In this document: one piece after another, positions 7,343 through 16,088 of the stretch
Position numbering within the stretch: the stretch's first letter is position 1
Layout of the letters: each line of letters opens with the position of its first letter
Origin: an uncultured Candidatus Melainabacteria bacterium
GTDB taxonomy: Bacteria; Cyanobacteriota; Vampirovibrionia; Gastranaerophilales; Gastranaerophilaceae
Direction: 5' to 3'
DNA length: 52,615 bases
NCBI GenBank assembly: GCA_934717895.1
Contig: CAKUZO010000002.1
Location: 1-52,615 of the forward strand
Notes under the pieces: generated by a model
Seen by the model: only the letters and a program-made list of their open reading frames with translations
The model's database searches: none
Told to the model about the DNA's origin: nothing
Program-made: the position numbers and the translations under genes

Positions 7343-10021
7343 ATGAGTGCAAAACGTGTATGGTTGTTCAAAGAAGGCAATGCAGATATGCGTAATCTTT
7401 TGGGTGGCAAAGGTGCTAACCTTGCAGAGATGACAAATTTAGGTTTGCCAGTTCCACCGGGGCTTACGATTACCACAGAAACCTGTATGGATTACATTAA
7501 CCATGGCAATAAAATGCCAATAGGGCTTATGGACGAGGTTAGAGAAGCTCTTCATACTATTGAAAAACAAGCAGGGAAAAAATTTGGTGATGCTGAAAAT
7601 CCTCTTTTAGTTTCTGTTCGTTCAGGTGCAAGACTTTCAATGCCAGGCATGATGGAAACTATCCTTAACTTAGGTTTAAATGACCAAACTGTTGAAGGTA
7701 TGATTAAACTAACAAACAATCCGAGATTTTGTTATGACTCATATAGAAGATTTTTGACAATGTTCGGCTCTGTTGCTTGGGAAATCGACAGACAAAAATT
7801 TGAAGACTACCTAGACAAAATTAAAGAAGAAAAAGGCTACAAATCAGATACAGACCTAACAGCAGACGACTGGAAATCTTTAATTCAACCTTACAAAGAC
7901 TTAATCAAAAAAGAAACAGGCAAAGATTTTCCGCAAGATCCATACGTTCAACTTGAAGAATCAATTGAAGCCGTATTCCGCTCATGGAATATTCCACGTG
8001 CCGTTGCATATAGAGAACATTACAAAATCGACCATAATTACGGAACTGCCGTAAATGTTCAAACAATGGTATTCGGCAACATGGGCGACGATTGTGCGAC
8101 AGGTGTTTCTTTTACAAGAAACCCATCAACAGGTGAAAACAAATTCTATGGAGAATATTTGACAAATGCACAAGGTGAAGATGTTGTTGCAGGTATTAGA
8201 ACTCCAAAACCTATCGCAGAACTTGAACACGAAATGCCTGAACTTTACAAACAATACGTTGATATCGCGAAAAAACTTGAAAAAGGCTACAAAGATGTTC
8301 AAGATATGGAATTCACAATCGAAAGAGGCAAATTGTGGATTTTGCAAACTCGTAACGGAAAAAGAACCGCAAAAGCATCAGTTAGAATTGCCGTTGAAAT
8401 GTGCGAAGAAGGTATTATAGACAAAGAAAGAGCAGTAGAACTTGTTGATGCAAACCAACTATATCAAGTACTACTTCCTGACTTTGACCCGAAAGCTAAA
8501 AAAGAAGCACACAAAATAGCACAAGGTCTTGCAGCTTCCCCTGGTGCAGCAGTAGGTAAAATCGTTTTTGATACCGAAGAAGCAGCAGAACGAGGCAAAG
8601 CAGGTGAAAAAGTTATCTTGGTAAGAATTGAAACTTGCCCTGATGATATCCACGGTATGATTGAGTCACAAGGTGTTTTAACTCTTCGTGGCGGAATGAC
8701 ATCTCACGCAGCAGTTGTTGCAAAAGGTATGGGAAAACCTTGCGTTGCAGGTTGTGAAGACCTTTCAATCGATCTTAAAAATGAAACTCTAACAGCCGGT
8801 GACGGAACTGTTTACCACAAAAACGACGTAATCTCACTAGATGGTGGTACTGGCGAAGTTATGGACGGCGCAATTCATCTTGTACCGCCTACAATGGACG
8901 ACAATTTCAAAAAATTGTTCGAATGGGTTGACGATATCAAATTGTTAGGCGTTCGTGCAAATGCAGATACACCGGCTGACGTTGCAAAAGCTCTGGAACT
9001 TGGTGCAGAAGGCGTTGGACTTTGCAGGACAGAACACATGTTTATGGATCCTGAAAGACTTCCTTGGGTTCAAAAAATGATTATAGCAGGCACTCCGGAA
9101 GCTCGAAAAGAAGCTCTGGAACACTTGCTCCCTATGCAATACAGCGATTTTCACGCAATGTTTAAAGCATTAGGCGACAAATCAATGACAATCAGACTTC
9201 TTGACCCACCTCTTCACGAATTCTTACCTGATAAAGAAGAACTTATCGCAAAAGTTGCTACTAAAAAAGCAAAGGGTGAAGATTACAAAGAAGATGAAAA
9301 GCTTCTAAACATCGTCGAAGCAATGTCTGAATCTAACCCAATGATGGGACTTAGAGGTTGCCGTTTGGGGCTTACATATCCTGAAATCAATGAAATGCAG
9401 GTTCGAGCAATCTTCTATGCTGCTTGTGACTTGAAAAAAGAAGGTTTAGATGTTAAACCTGAAATCATGATTCCACTTGTAGGGCACGTAAATGAACTTA
9501 AAACCGTAAAAGAAGTTTTAGAACGTGTTGCAAATGAAGTTATGGACGAAAAGAACGTCAGAGTCGACTATATGTTTGGTACAATGATTGAAATTCCTCG
9601 TGCTGCCCTAACAGCAGACCAAATTGCAGAATACGCAGAATTCTTCTCATTCGGTACAAACGACTTGACTCAGATGACTTTTGGCTTTTCAAGAGATGAT
9701 GCGGAAGGCAAGTTCCTACAAAACTATGTAGAACAAAAAATCCTTCCAGCCAACCCATTCTCAACACTTGATCAAGAAGGTGTTGGACAATTGATGAAAA
9801 TCGCACTTGACAAAGCTTTAAAAGTTCGTCCTCACCTTAAACGTGGTATCTGTGGGGAACACGGTGGCGATCCTGCATCAGTTAAATTCTGTCACAGAAT
9901 TGGCTTGAACTATGTTTCTTGCTCTCCGTTCAGAGTTCCACAGGCTCGTCTTGCAGCAGCTCAAGCGGTAATTGAGTTCAAACAATCCAAAGACATCTCA
10001 TTACCACTAGGTTGTAAGTAG
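7343..10021 (+). CDS. ppdK: Pyruvate, phosphate dikinase
   Basis: 892 aa. It interconverts pyruvate + ATP + Pi and PEP + AMP + PPi. The N-terminal nucleotide-binding domain starts GGKGANLAEM. The swivelling phosphohistidine domain has GGMTSHAAVVAKG with the catalytic His at ~455. The C-terminal TIM barrel ends with CGEHGG, catalytic Cys at ~837, and the SCSPFRVPQARLAAAQA tail. The length is normal for bacterial PPDK. The start ATG has AAAGGAG upstream. Codon choice suggests high expression. PPi-linked PEP/pyruvate interconversion is common in fermentative anaerobes and fits the inferred gut lifestyle. Confidence 0.97.
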   Translation: MSAKRVWLFKEGNADMRNLLGGKGANLAEMTNLGLPVPPGLTITTETCMDYINHGNKMPIGLMDEVREALHTIEKQAGKKFGDAENPLLVSVRSGARLSMPGMMETILNLGLNDQTVEGMIKLTNNPRFCYDSYRRFLTMFGSVAWEIDRQKFEDYLDKIKEEKGYKSDTDLTADDWKSLIQPYKDLIKKETGKDFPQDPYVQLEESIEAVFRSWNIPRAVAYREHYKIDHNYGTAVNVQTMVFGNMGDDCATGVSFTRNPSTGENKFYGEYLTNAQGEDVVAGIRTPKPIAELEHEMPELYKQYVDIAKKLEKGYKDVQDMEFTIERGKLWILQTRNGKRTAKASVRIAVEMCEEGIIDKERAVELVDANQLYQVLLPDFDPKAKKEAHKIAQGLAASPGAAVGKIVFDTEEAAERGKAGEKVILVRIETCPDDIHGMIESQGVLTLRGGMTSHAAVVAKGMGKPCVAGCEDLSIDLKNETLTAGDGTVYHKNDVISLDGGTGEVMDGAIHLVPPTMDDNFKKLFEWVDDIKLLGVRANADTPADVAKALELGAEGVGLCRTEHMFMDPERLPWVQKMIIAGTPEARKEALEHLLPMQYSDFHAMFKALGDKSMTIRLLDPPLHEFLPDKEELIAKVATKKAKGEDYKEDEKLLNIVEAMSESNPMMGLRGCRLGLTYPEINEMQVRAIFYAACDLKKEGLDVKPEIMIPLVGHVNELKTVKEVLERVANEVMDEKNVRVDYMFGTMIEIPRAALTADQIAEYAEFFSFGTNDLTQMTFGFSRDDAEGKFLQNYVEQKILPANPFSTLDQEGVGQLMKIALDKALKVRPHLKRGICGEHGGDPASVKFCHRIGLNYVSCSPFRVPQARLAAAQAVIEFKQSKDISLPLGCK

Positions 10022-10024
10022 GAA

Positions 10025-10125
10025 CGGAGTCGTCCCCCACCCTTTAGGTGTTGGTGCGATTTAAAAGATAAGCGACTTCGTAAAGAGCTTGAAGCTCCAC
10101 CCGTCCTTTGGGTGTTGGGACTACA
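10025..10125. repeat. Pair of related hairpin-like repeats after ppdK
   Basis: Two related segments share the pattern CCACCC..CCTTT(A/G)GGTGTTGG (around 10036-10054 and 10099-10118). Each can fold into an imperfect hairpin. They sit between the ppdK stop codon and its terminator. Confidence 0.45.
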
Positions 10126-10136
10126 AAAAACAGCTA

Positions 10137-10172
10137 AAAACAGGCGAGATAAATTATCTCGTCTGTTTTATT
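10137..10172 (+). terminator. Terminator of ppdK
   Basis: The stem ACAGGCGAGAT / ATCTCGTCTGT (one G-U pair) with a 5-nt loop is followed by TTTTATTT. It sits immediately before the -35 box of the next gene. Confidence 0.85.
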
Positions 10173-10174
10173 TA

Positions 10175-10209
10175 TTGCACTATTTCCCAGAAAATGTTAT
10201 AATATATTT
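10175..10209 (+). promoter_or_regulatory. Predicted leaderless promoter
   Basis: -35 TTGCAC (10175-10180), a 17-nt spacer ending in the extended TGT, and -10 TATAAT (10198-10203), then 6 nt and the ATG at 10210. There is no Shine-Dalgarno sequence. Confidence 0.65.
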
Positions 10210-10458
10210 ATGGACACAGATTATTTAAAAGAAAAAGCAAATTGCCTAAGGAATGAAATGAACCACCTTTGGACAGGAATGTTTATTACAAGTGGTGGTG
10301 CTGTTGGTTTTTTAATATTACAAGAAAAAAACATATGGATTTATAGCTTTATCGTTACAGGCTTTTTATTAGCAAGCGTATTTTTGAATGCTTATATGGC
10401 TAGAAGAATAGAGCTATTTAAAGTTTTAAACAAATTTAACAATGGAGAAATTAAATAA
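10210..10458 (+). CDS. Small membrane protein, two transmembrane segments
   Basis: 82 aa, not recognised. A short charged N-terminus (~1-18) precedes two hydrophobic segments at ~20-38 and ~43-62 and a basic C-terminal tail (ARRIELFKVLNKF). The N-in/C-in hairpin topology is inferred from charges. The last base of its TAA is the first base of the next ORF's ATG, so the two are probably translationally coupled. It is transcribed from a near-consensus promoter that implies a leaderless mRNA. Confidence 0.65.
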   Translation: MDTDYLKEKANCLRNEMNHLWTGMFITSGGAVGFLILQEKNIWIYSFIVTGFLLASVFLNAYMARRIELFKVLNKFNNGEIK

Positions 10459-10580
10459 TGGAGAAAATGTTAGATATTTTAAGTCACACAGCAGTATTTA
10501 TATTTATTGGTTATATATTTTATGCTATGCATAAAATGCACAAACAAGACAAAGAACTGGCAAAAAACGAAAAGAATTAA
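10458..10580 (+). CDS. 40-aa membrane microprotein
   Basis: ATG at 10458 overlaps the preceding stop codon by one base (TAATG). The product begins MEKMLDILSHTAVF, has one hydrophobic segment at ~7-24 (AVFIFIGYIFYAM) and ends in a Lys-rich hydrophilic tail (HKQDKELAKNEKN). The one-base overlap, the clear membrane/charged-tail layout and the shared promoter argue for a real gene. Function is unknown. Two-component membrane micro-operons can be toxins, holins or assembly partners, but nothing here decides which. Confidence 0.55.
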   Translation: MEKMLDILSHTAVFIFIGYIFYAMHKMHKQDKELAKNEKN

Positions 10581-10586
10581 GACATT

Positions 10587-10742
10587 TTATTTCTTGTTTT
10601 CTTCAAAATTAAACAAATCCATAACAGGCAGATCGAGGGCATTTGCCAACTTCAAAATTGTCTTTATTCCCGGTTTGTTTATATTTACTTCTATTTTTAA
10701 TCTTATAAAAATGTTGAAATTATCTGAAATAAAAAATATTGT
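10587..10742 (-). pseudogene. 3' remnant of an XRE-family HTH regulator
   Basis: The minus-strand frame reads ...ISDNFNIFIRLK..., then NKPGIKTILKLANALDLPVMDLF and ends NFEENKK-stop at 10587-10589. This matches the last helices of an HTH_XRE domain (pattern P.l.TL.klA.aL.v...dLF). The DNA-recognition half and the start codon are missing: the frame breaks off near 10742, where the opposing pilin-like fragment begins. Confidence 0.6.
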
Positions 10743-11117
10743 GATTTTACTCCACTTGCGACTGTTGTCGCTAATGGCGGTGTTGCTGTAAATTATAATG
10801 TTACTTACGACGCTATTTAAAAAAACATGAAACCATTTATGGCTCCGGACGGAACAACTTTTATGTTTTATTATAATAATACACCTAGTGGTGGAGGTTA
10901 TGAACTCGTAAATCTTGTCGTAGATGTGAACGGCGCAAAAGGTCCGAACAAATGGGGCTATGACGTCTTTTGGTTAACATTCTCTCAAAAAAATGGGAAT
11001 TTAATGTTAGTAGATGAATATGCTTCACTTGCAGAAAAAGGGGGACGTTTCTCAAGAACGATTTTACGGAATTCTGACATTCAACCCACAAGAGCAGGTT
11101 ACGATATTCAAGACTAG
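10743..11117 (+). pseudogene. C-terminal fragment of a pilin-like protein
   Basis: In the frame of the 96-aa ORF at 10827-11117, the upstream sequence also reads as protein (TPLATVVANGGVAVNYNV...DAI), but a TAA interrupts it four codons before the ATG. The C-terminal part (APDGTTFMFYY ... VDVNGAKGPNKWGYDVF) matches the pilin-like gene at 37177, which has IFDVNGKKSPNIWGRDLF. The N-terminal prepilin segment is absent. This is a decayed, truncated copy abutting the XRE remnant. Confidence 0.65.
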
Positions 11118-11141
11118 ATTTGAATTCAATCGGAATTAAAC

Positions 11142-13475
11142 TTATACAAGTGAGAATAAATCATCTTCTAATAACGAGCGCTGAAATTCCTCGCATTCAT
11201 CTAACATTTCTGTCAAAATCGGATATTTGGTAGAATGCAAAACTTTTGGCAAATCTGAAATTTCGCCAAAATCAACGACATAATAATTTTTATTTTTCTC
11301 TTTAATTTTAATCAAACCTACATCATCAAAAATTGAAAATAGTAATTCAAATACTTTATAAGATTTCCCCAAAAAGCTTGCACAGCGACGCAATTCAACT
11401 TTACCATTATTATTGTGGCAGGCGAATTTCAACATCTTGCAAACGGTATTCAAAAACTCTTCCTCGTCCATATATTTCAAATCATAGTTCATAAAATGGA
11501 TTGCAAGTGGAGTTGTTTGGTTTAAAATTCGGTCAAAAGTTTCTCTGTCCGCCGGATAATCAAACAACATCAACGCATCGCACGGTCTAAGACTGTCACG
11601 TGTAATCGTACGGGAATAAAGCGCATCAAACGGTTTTAGCCTATCTAAAATTGGCTTGCTCTCCGCAAAAATCAAAATATTTTGTTTCGACGATTTCACA
11701 TAATCATTAACCTGTGGCAAAATATCTGTCTTTTTTCTGTGATCAAATAATTTTTGTTTCGGAAGATTATCTTCCTCTTTCAAATACTCAGAATGTATAT
11801 CGTCCAAAATCAACTGTACACTTGTGTTGCCATTAAATTCATTGATTTGCGGGTGGAAAGCAATGTCCAAAGGATCACCCTGAACAAGTGAAATATCTCC
11901 GTCTTTCCATCGAATACAAGTCAATTCAGAGCTTCCGCCGATACATTTTAAGCGAAGGTGATTTTTATTGTCGCCCATCAATCTTTTTTCTTTAATTTTC
12001 AAGTTTTTTAATGCAAAAATTGGACTCGGGTTGCTTTGTCCAAAAGGTTCCAGCTGAGAAATCTGTTCAACCAAATCGACCGTAACATCGTCCGGCTCTA
12101 ACAACAAATCAATATTTATAAACGGTTTCAAATCCTTGCCTTGCGACATTTCTTTTACGGTTTTGCAAAGTGCAGATTTTACTTGTTCAAAAGACGCTTT
12201 TTCTTCGCTAAACGCAAGCCCTGCCGCCATTGAGTGGCCGCCAAAGCCGTCAAGTAGTTCTGAGTTCATTGAAATTGCATCATAAAGATTAATCCCTTCG
12301 ACACTTCTTGCAGAGCACCTGTATTGCTTAGTTTCAGTTGAATACGTCATCAAAAACGTCGGTTTGTAATACTTTTCAACAAGCATTGAAGCAACAATCC
12401 CGATAATTCCAATATGCCAATCCTTGTTAAACAAAACTATCGCAGAATTTCTGTTTCCTTCTTTTTTCACCATCTCATCAGCTTCTGCAAAAATATTTTG
12501 GCACAATTCTTGACGAATTTTGTTGAATTCATTAAGCGTTTGAATTGCCACTTGAATTTCCTGTTTGTTATCAGAAATCAAAACTTTTAGTGCAGAATCA
12601 ACCGTATCGAGCCTTCCAGAAGCATTTATGCGAGGAGCAATTCCAAAAGCAATCTGTTCTGACGTAATTTGTCCCTTATATCCGGCACTTGCCAAAAGCT
12701 GAGAAATCCCGAAATGCTTTCCGGCAGAAATCAATTCCAACCCTTTTGTAACAAGGTAGCGGTTTTCGCCGATAAGCGGAACCAAATCGGCAACCGTGCC
12801 AATTGCAACGTACGGTAAAATTTCCGAAATAAACTCCAATTTGCCATATTTTTCTAAAAGAGCATGAGCCGTTTTGAACGCAACCCCAACACCTGCAAGA
12901 GAAGTCAAACTTTCAATCTGTTTAGCTGTAAGGCTTTCGTCCAGTGCATTCGGAGCTTTCGGGTTAATTATCCCCAAAGCTTTCGGCAAAACTTCCGGTG
13001 CCTCGTGGTGATCAGTAATAATCACGTCAATTTTAAAGCTGTTCAAAAAATTTACGGCATCAACGTCTGAAATCCCGCAGTCACAAGAAATTATAACCTT
13101 CGGCTTAACCTGAGTCATAAGTTTCACAAGAGCTTTGGTATCAAATCCGTGACCTTCGGTTTCCCTATTCGGAATAAAATAATTTACATCAGCCCCCAAA
13201 TACTTGAAAGTACGATACAACAAGGAAGTTGAAGTAACCCCGTCGGCATCAAAATCACCATGAATAACGATTTTTTCGCCTTCATCAATCGCTTTTGAGA
13301 GCCTTTCAACGACTTTTTCCATATCGCAAAACGCTTTTGGGTGGATAATTTTCATCTCCAACGGGTGCAAAAATTCATAAATCTCTTCCTCAGTCTTAAT
13401 CCCTCTTGAATGCAGAAGTCTAGTCACCAAAGATTTGTCCTTGCCGTCGTATTTATTAAAAATCCACTCTTTCAT
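11142..13475 (-). CDS. recJ: Single-stranded-DNA exonuclease RecJ
   Basis: 777 aa. This 5'-3' ssDNA exonuclease acts in recombination and mismatch repair. The DHH-family motifs are GDFDADG (~73-79), CDCG (~132) and DHH (~155-157). The DHHA1 motif GFGGHSMAAG and an OB-type region follow. A C-terminal extension of ~200 residues beyond the E. coli-type core is present, as in many cyanobacterial and Firmicutes RecJ proteins. The start is set at 13475 because GAGAGGA lies directly upstream; the longer frame to 13556 has no such signal. It is divergent from the TIGR02757 gene. Confidence 0.93.
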   Translation of the reverse strand: MKEWIFNKYDGKDKSLVTRLLHSRGIKTEEEIYEFLHPLEMKIIHPKAFCDMEKVVERLSKAIDEGEKIVIHGDFDADGVTSTSLLYRTFKYLGADVNYFIPNRETEGHGFDTKALVKLMTQVKPKVIISCDCGISDVDAVNFLNSFKIDVIITDHHEAPEVLPKALGIINPKAPNALDESLTAKQIESLTSLAGVGVAFKTAHALLEKYGKLEFISEILPYVAIGTVADLVPLIGENRYLVTKGLELISAGKHFGISQLLASAGYKGQITSEQIAFGIAPRINASGRLDTVDSALKVLISDNKQEIQVAIQTLNEFNKIRQELCQNIFAEADEMVKKEGNRNSAIVLFNKDWHIGIIGIVASMLVEKYYKPTFLMTYSTETKQYRCSARSVEGINLYDAISMNSELLDGFGGHSMAAGLAFSEEKASFEQVKSALCKTVKEMSQGKDLKPFINIDLLLEPDDVTVDLVEQISQLEPFGQSNPSPIFALKNLKIKEKRLMGDNKNHLRLKCIGGSSELTCIRWKDGDISLVQGDPLDIAFHPQINEFNGNTSVQLILDDIHSEYLKEEDNLPKQKLFDHRKKTDILPQVNDYVKSSKQNILIFAESKPILDRLKPFDALYSRTITRDSLRPCDALMLFDYPADRETFDRILNQTTPLAIHFMNYDLKYMDEEEFLNTVCKMLKFACHNNNGKVELRRCASFLGKSYKVFELLFSIFDDVGLIKIKEKNKNYYVVDFGEISDLPKVLHSTKYPILTEMLDECEEFQRSLLEDDLFSLV

Positions 13476-13584
13476 TTTCCTCTCCCATAGGCAAAATCGT
13501 TGTTTCAAAACCTTGTGCCGTCTAAAAATATTGTAACATAAAAATTTCTCCAACAAGTTTTTTGTGCTAATATTTTGTTGAATT

Positions 13585-14373
13585 ATGGAATGTACAATTA
13601 AAATTACAAAACCTCAAATAGACGAACTGGCAAGGGAATACGAAACGTCGGACTTTATAAAAGATGATCCGATTTTATTTCCACATCGGTTTTCGGCAGA
13701 CAAAAAAGATTGTGAAATCGCAGGTTTTATCGCCTCTTTGATGGCTTATGGCAACAGAAAAGTTTTTATCAAAAAACTAAACGAACTTTTTGTCATTGCA
13801 CAAAATGAACCGCATCATTTTATACAAAATTTTGAGCCAAAACTATTGAAGGACTTTAATTACCGCTTTGGAACGACAGAGGATTTTATGCAAATTTTTA
13901 CTGTGCTGAAAGAACTTTACCAAAAAGATGGCGGACTTGAAGAGCTTTTCAAATATGCTTATGAAAACTCAAATTTATATTTTGCAGACGGCAAAAAATA
14001 CATAAATTTTGAACCGATTACGGATTATTTTTATTCAAGATTTCCCCAAAACGCCAGTCAAGGGTGCTATTTTATGATTCCAAACCCTAGAAATGGCGGA
14101 GCAATGAAGAGAATGTGCATGCTTTTAAGGTGGTTTATCCGAAAAAGCGAAGTAGATTTAGGCATTTGGAATTTTATGTCGCCATCAGAACTCTTAATTC
14201 CGCTAGACACGCATGTTGCAAGACTTTCACGAGAAGTTGGTATTTTAACAAGAAAATCAAACGATTTTAAAGCCGTTTTAGAAATCACAGAAAATTTGCA
14301 AAAATTCGACCCAACTGACCCGATAAAATATGATTTTGCACTTTTTGGATATGGTGTAACACACAAAGGGTAA
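13585..14373 (+). CDS. TIGR02757 family protein
   Basis: 262 aa. It matches the conserved bacterial TIGR02757 (DUF2400) family: DPILFPHRF, the central RNGGAMKRMCMLLRWFIRK and LIPLDTHVARLSREVGIL. That central and C-terminal part resembles the helix-hairpin-helix base-excision glycosylase fold, and the family is of unproven function. There is no Shine-Dalgarno sequence. A -10-like TAATAT with an extended TGC at 13565-13573 would leave a leader of only ~5 nt. It is divergent from recJ, and a DNA repair role is inferred from fold and neighbour. Confidence 0.85.
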   Translation: MECTIKITKPQIDELAREYETSDFIKDDPILFPHRFSADKKDCEIAGFIASLMAYGNRKVFIKKLNELFVIAQNEPHHFIQNFEPKLLKDFNYRFGTTEDFMQIFTVLKELYQKDGGLEELFKYAYENSNLYFADGKKYINFEPITDYFYSRFPQNASQGCYFMIPNPRNGGAMKRMCMLLRWFIRKSEVDLGIWNFMSPSELLIPLDTHVARLSREVGILTRKSNDFKAVLEITENLQKFDPTDPIKYDFALFGYGVTHKG

Positions 14374-14374
14374 A

Positions 14375-14410
14375 AAGGTTAGTTGCCGGCGTATCCCAAC
14401 AACTAACCTT
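14375..14410 (+). terminator. Hairpin after the TIGR02757 gene
   Basis: A perfect 11-bp stem AAGGTTAGTTG / CAACTAACCTT with a 14-nt loop starts right after the stop codon. The T-run is weak, so this may be an RNA 3'-end stabiliser or a weak terminator. Confidence 0.6.
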
Positions 14411-14452
14411 ATTAAACCTTAGATTTAGTGGAAATTCATTTATGTTTGGTAG

Positions 14453-15025
14453 TTATTCGCTAAGAATATCAATATAGTTTTGAAATCTTTGTTCAAAATT
14501 ATTCATGAATTTCTTTTCTGCATCTGTTGTTTCTGGTTTTTGTGCTAAATCTTGATAAATAGCTAAATCAATGCTCAAATTTTGTTTATATTTTCTGTAT
14601 TTACTTACTAACATATTTTGAGGTACATTTTCGTTTTTTGAGCCGATTATTTTTCGTATTGTAGAATTGTAATCGTCACTAAAAACTCCGCCAGCCAATT
14701 TTTTACTATTTCTTTCAAATTGATCTATCGCATTACCTGTCATTGATACACGACCTCTTTTTTGGATTTTATTTCCTTCAATAGAATACTCTAAATCACT
14801 AACACCTGATTTTAGCGGCAAAAAAGACTTATTAGGCTCCACATTATTCGTATTCGCTGGTGGTGTAGTTGTTGATGTAGTTGTTGTTGGTGGTGTTGGG
14901 ACAGAACTTGTTGTGCCTGAACGTCCCTGGAAAATAGAAACATTAGTATCTTTCACTGGAAACTGTTGACTACCAGGTTGTAGTGTAGATGGCAATGACG
15001 ATACATCTATTCTGTTAATGAACAT
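14453..15025 (-). CDS. Hypothetical protein with Thr/Pro-rich linker
   Basis: 190 aa, unrecognised. The N-terminus (MFINRIDVSSLPSTLQPG) has no signal peptide or membrane segment. Residues ~38-62 are a Thr/Ser/Pro linker. Residues ~75-190 look helical and charged (IDQFERNSKKLAGG; KYRKYKQNLSIDLAIYQDL). AAAGGAG 6 nt before the ATG supports the start. The linker plus helical domain recalls other lineage-specific proteins in this window. Confidence 0.7.
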   Translation of the reverse strand: MFINRIDVSSLPSTLQPGSQQFPVKDTNVSIFQGRSGTTSSVPTPPTTTTSTTTPPANTNNVEPNKSFLPLKSGVSDLEYSIEGNKIQKRGRVSMTGNAIDQFERNSKKLAGGVFSDDYNSTIRKIIGSKNENVPQNMLVSKYRKYKQNLSIDLAIYQDLAQKPETTDAEKKFMNNFEQRFQNYIDILSE

Positions 15026-15149
15026 GGTTACTCCTTTATTTTGTGTGCATTATACAAGTTTTAAATCGACATATTTTTTGAAAACTTTAAGAATTATAGA
15101 CTAATTGTTATAATTGTTTACATTTTCAATCGTAACAACCTTAGTGCAT

Positions 15150-15253
15150 TATTAACCAAGTAACTTAACGAAACGGACTTTGCATCTGTGCCTCTTGGCA
15201 TCTTCGCATCTAACTTCTCTTAGCTGCCTCGCTTCCTAGCCGCTTAGCTGCAT
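15150..15253. repeat. Degenerate octamer-type repeat region
   Basis: The minus strand reads as loosely repeated 8-nt units (GCTAAGCG, GCTAGGAA, AGATGCGA, AGATGCCA). The + strand motif CTCTTGGCATCTT(C/T)GCATCTAA recurs at ~46399-46421. This is noncoding sequence between rnhC and the hypothetical gene ending at 15025. Confidence 0.5.
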
Positions 15254-15886
15254 CTATACCTCATTATATGTTTTGAAATGCGTTTTACAAACTTCTTTCA
15301 AGCGATCTTTGCCGTACTTTCCAATGAATTCCGCCGCAACATTTTTAACCAACCCTGAACAGCCTTTTTGAAATTTCAATCCATAATTATCTTCCATAGC
15401 CTGCATTTTTTCAACAAAAGTAGCACGAGCTAAAACAGACGCTGCTGCAACCGCAATGTCGCTTTCAGCCTTACACATCTGTTCCAAACGAATAGTTCTG
15501 CCGTTTTTCATTAACGCTGATTCAATTAAACTTTCATCGCCAAATTTGTCCGAAAGTGCGTATTCACAGCGATTTTTCTCCAAAATATTTTCAATAACTC
15601 TTGCATGCCCCCATGCCAGAAGCTTATTCAGGTTTTTAATATTTGCGTAAAGCTCGTTATATTTAGAATTTGAAATTGCAATAATCGAATGTGGTGCAGT
15701 TTTTTTTATTTCGCCGGCAAGCATTAACATTTTTTTATCAGAAAGTTTTTTGCTGTCTTTAATCCCGAGTTCCTTAAAGTATTCAGCGGCTTTTTCGTCT
15801 GCTAAAACCCCTGCAATTACCAAAGGTCCAAAGAAATCGCCCTTCCCTGACTCATCTGTTCCAATATGTGCAATAAATTCTGTCAT
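15254..15886 (-). CDS. rnhC: Ribonuclease HIII, short form
   Basis: 210 aa. It cleaves RNA in RNA/DNA hybrids. The HIII signature GTDESGKGDFFGPLV lies at ~9-23 with the D-E pair, followed by DSKKLSD and AESDIAVAAASVLAR. The glycine-lysine GKGD after the first catalytic Asp favours HIII over HII. Compared with ~300-residue Firmicutes RnhC it lacks the N-terminal TBP-like substrate-binding domain. The start has AAAGGAC upstream. Confidence 0.85.
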   Translation of the reverse strand: MTEFIAHIGTDESGKGDFFGPLVIAGVLADEKAAEYFKELGIKDSKKLSDKKMLMLAGEIKKTAPHSIIAISNSKYNELYANIKNLNKLLAWGHARVIENILEKNRCEYALSDKFGDESLIESALMKNGRTIRLEQMCKAESDIAVAAASVLARATFVEKMQAMEDNYGLKFQKGCSGLVKNVAAEFIGKYGKDRLKEVCKTHFKTYNEV

Positions 15887-15925
15887 TTTGTCCTTTCGAT
15901 TGTTTATAAAAAGAATAAGAAATAA

Positions 15926-16052
15926 GTGAATGGTGAATAGTGAGTAGTGAATTGTTCTTATAGATTAAAATTATTTTCCTGTATCATAGTCATATATAAT
16001 TATATTTTTATTGATATGAACTACTCACTACTCACTATTCACCATTCACTAC
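15926..16052. repeat. Heptamer palindrome element, copy 2 (different core)
   Basis: The left arm is GTGAATG GTGAATA GTGAGTA GTGAATT (15926-15953). The right arm at 16021-16052 is its inverted equivalent. The ~67-bp core is AT-rich and unlike that of the other copies. It lies between rnhC and the penicillin-binding protein gene. Confidence 0.8.
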
Positions 16053-16088
16053 CTGCAAAATTCGGCTTCCCAGTTACCTAGCCACTTC

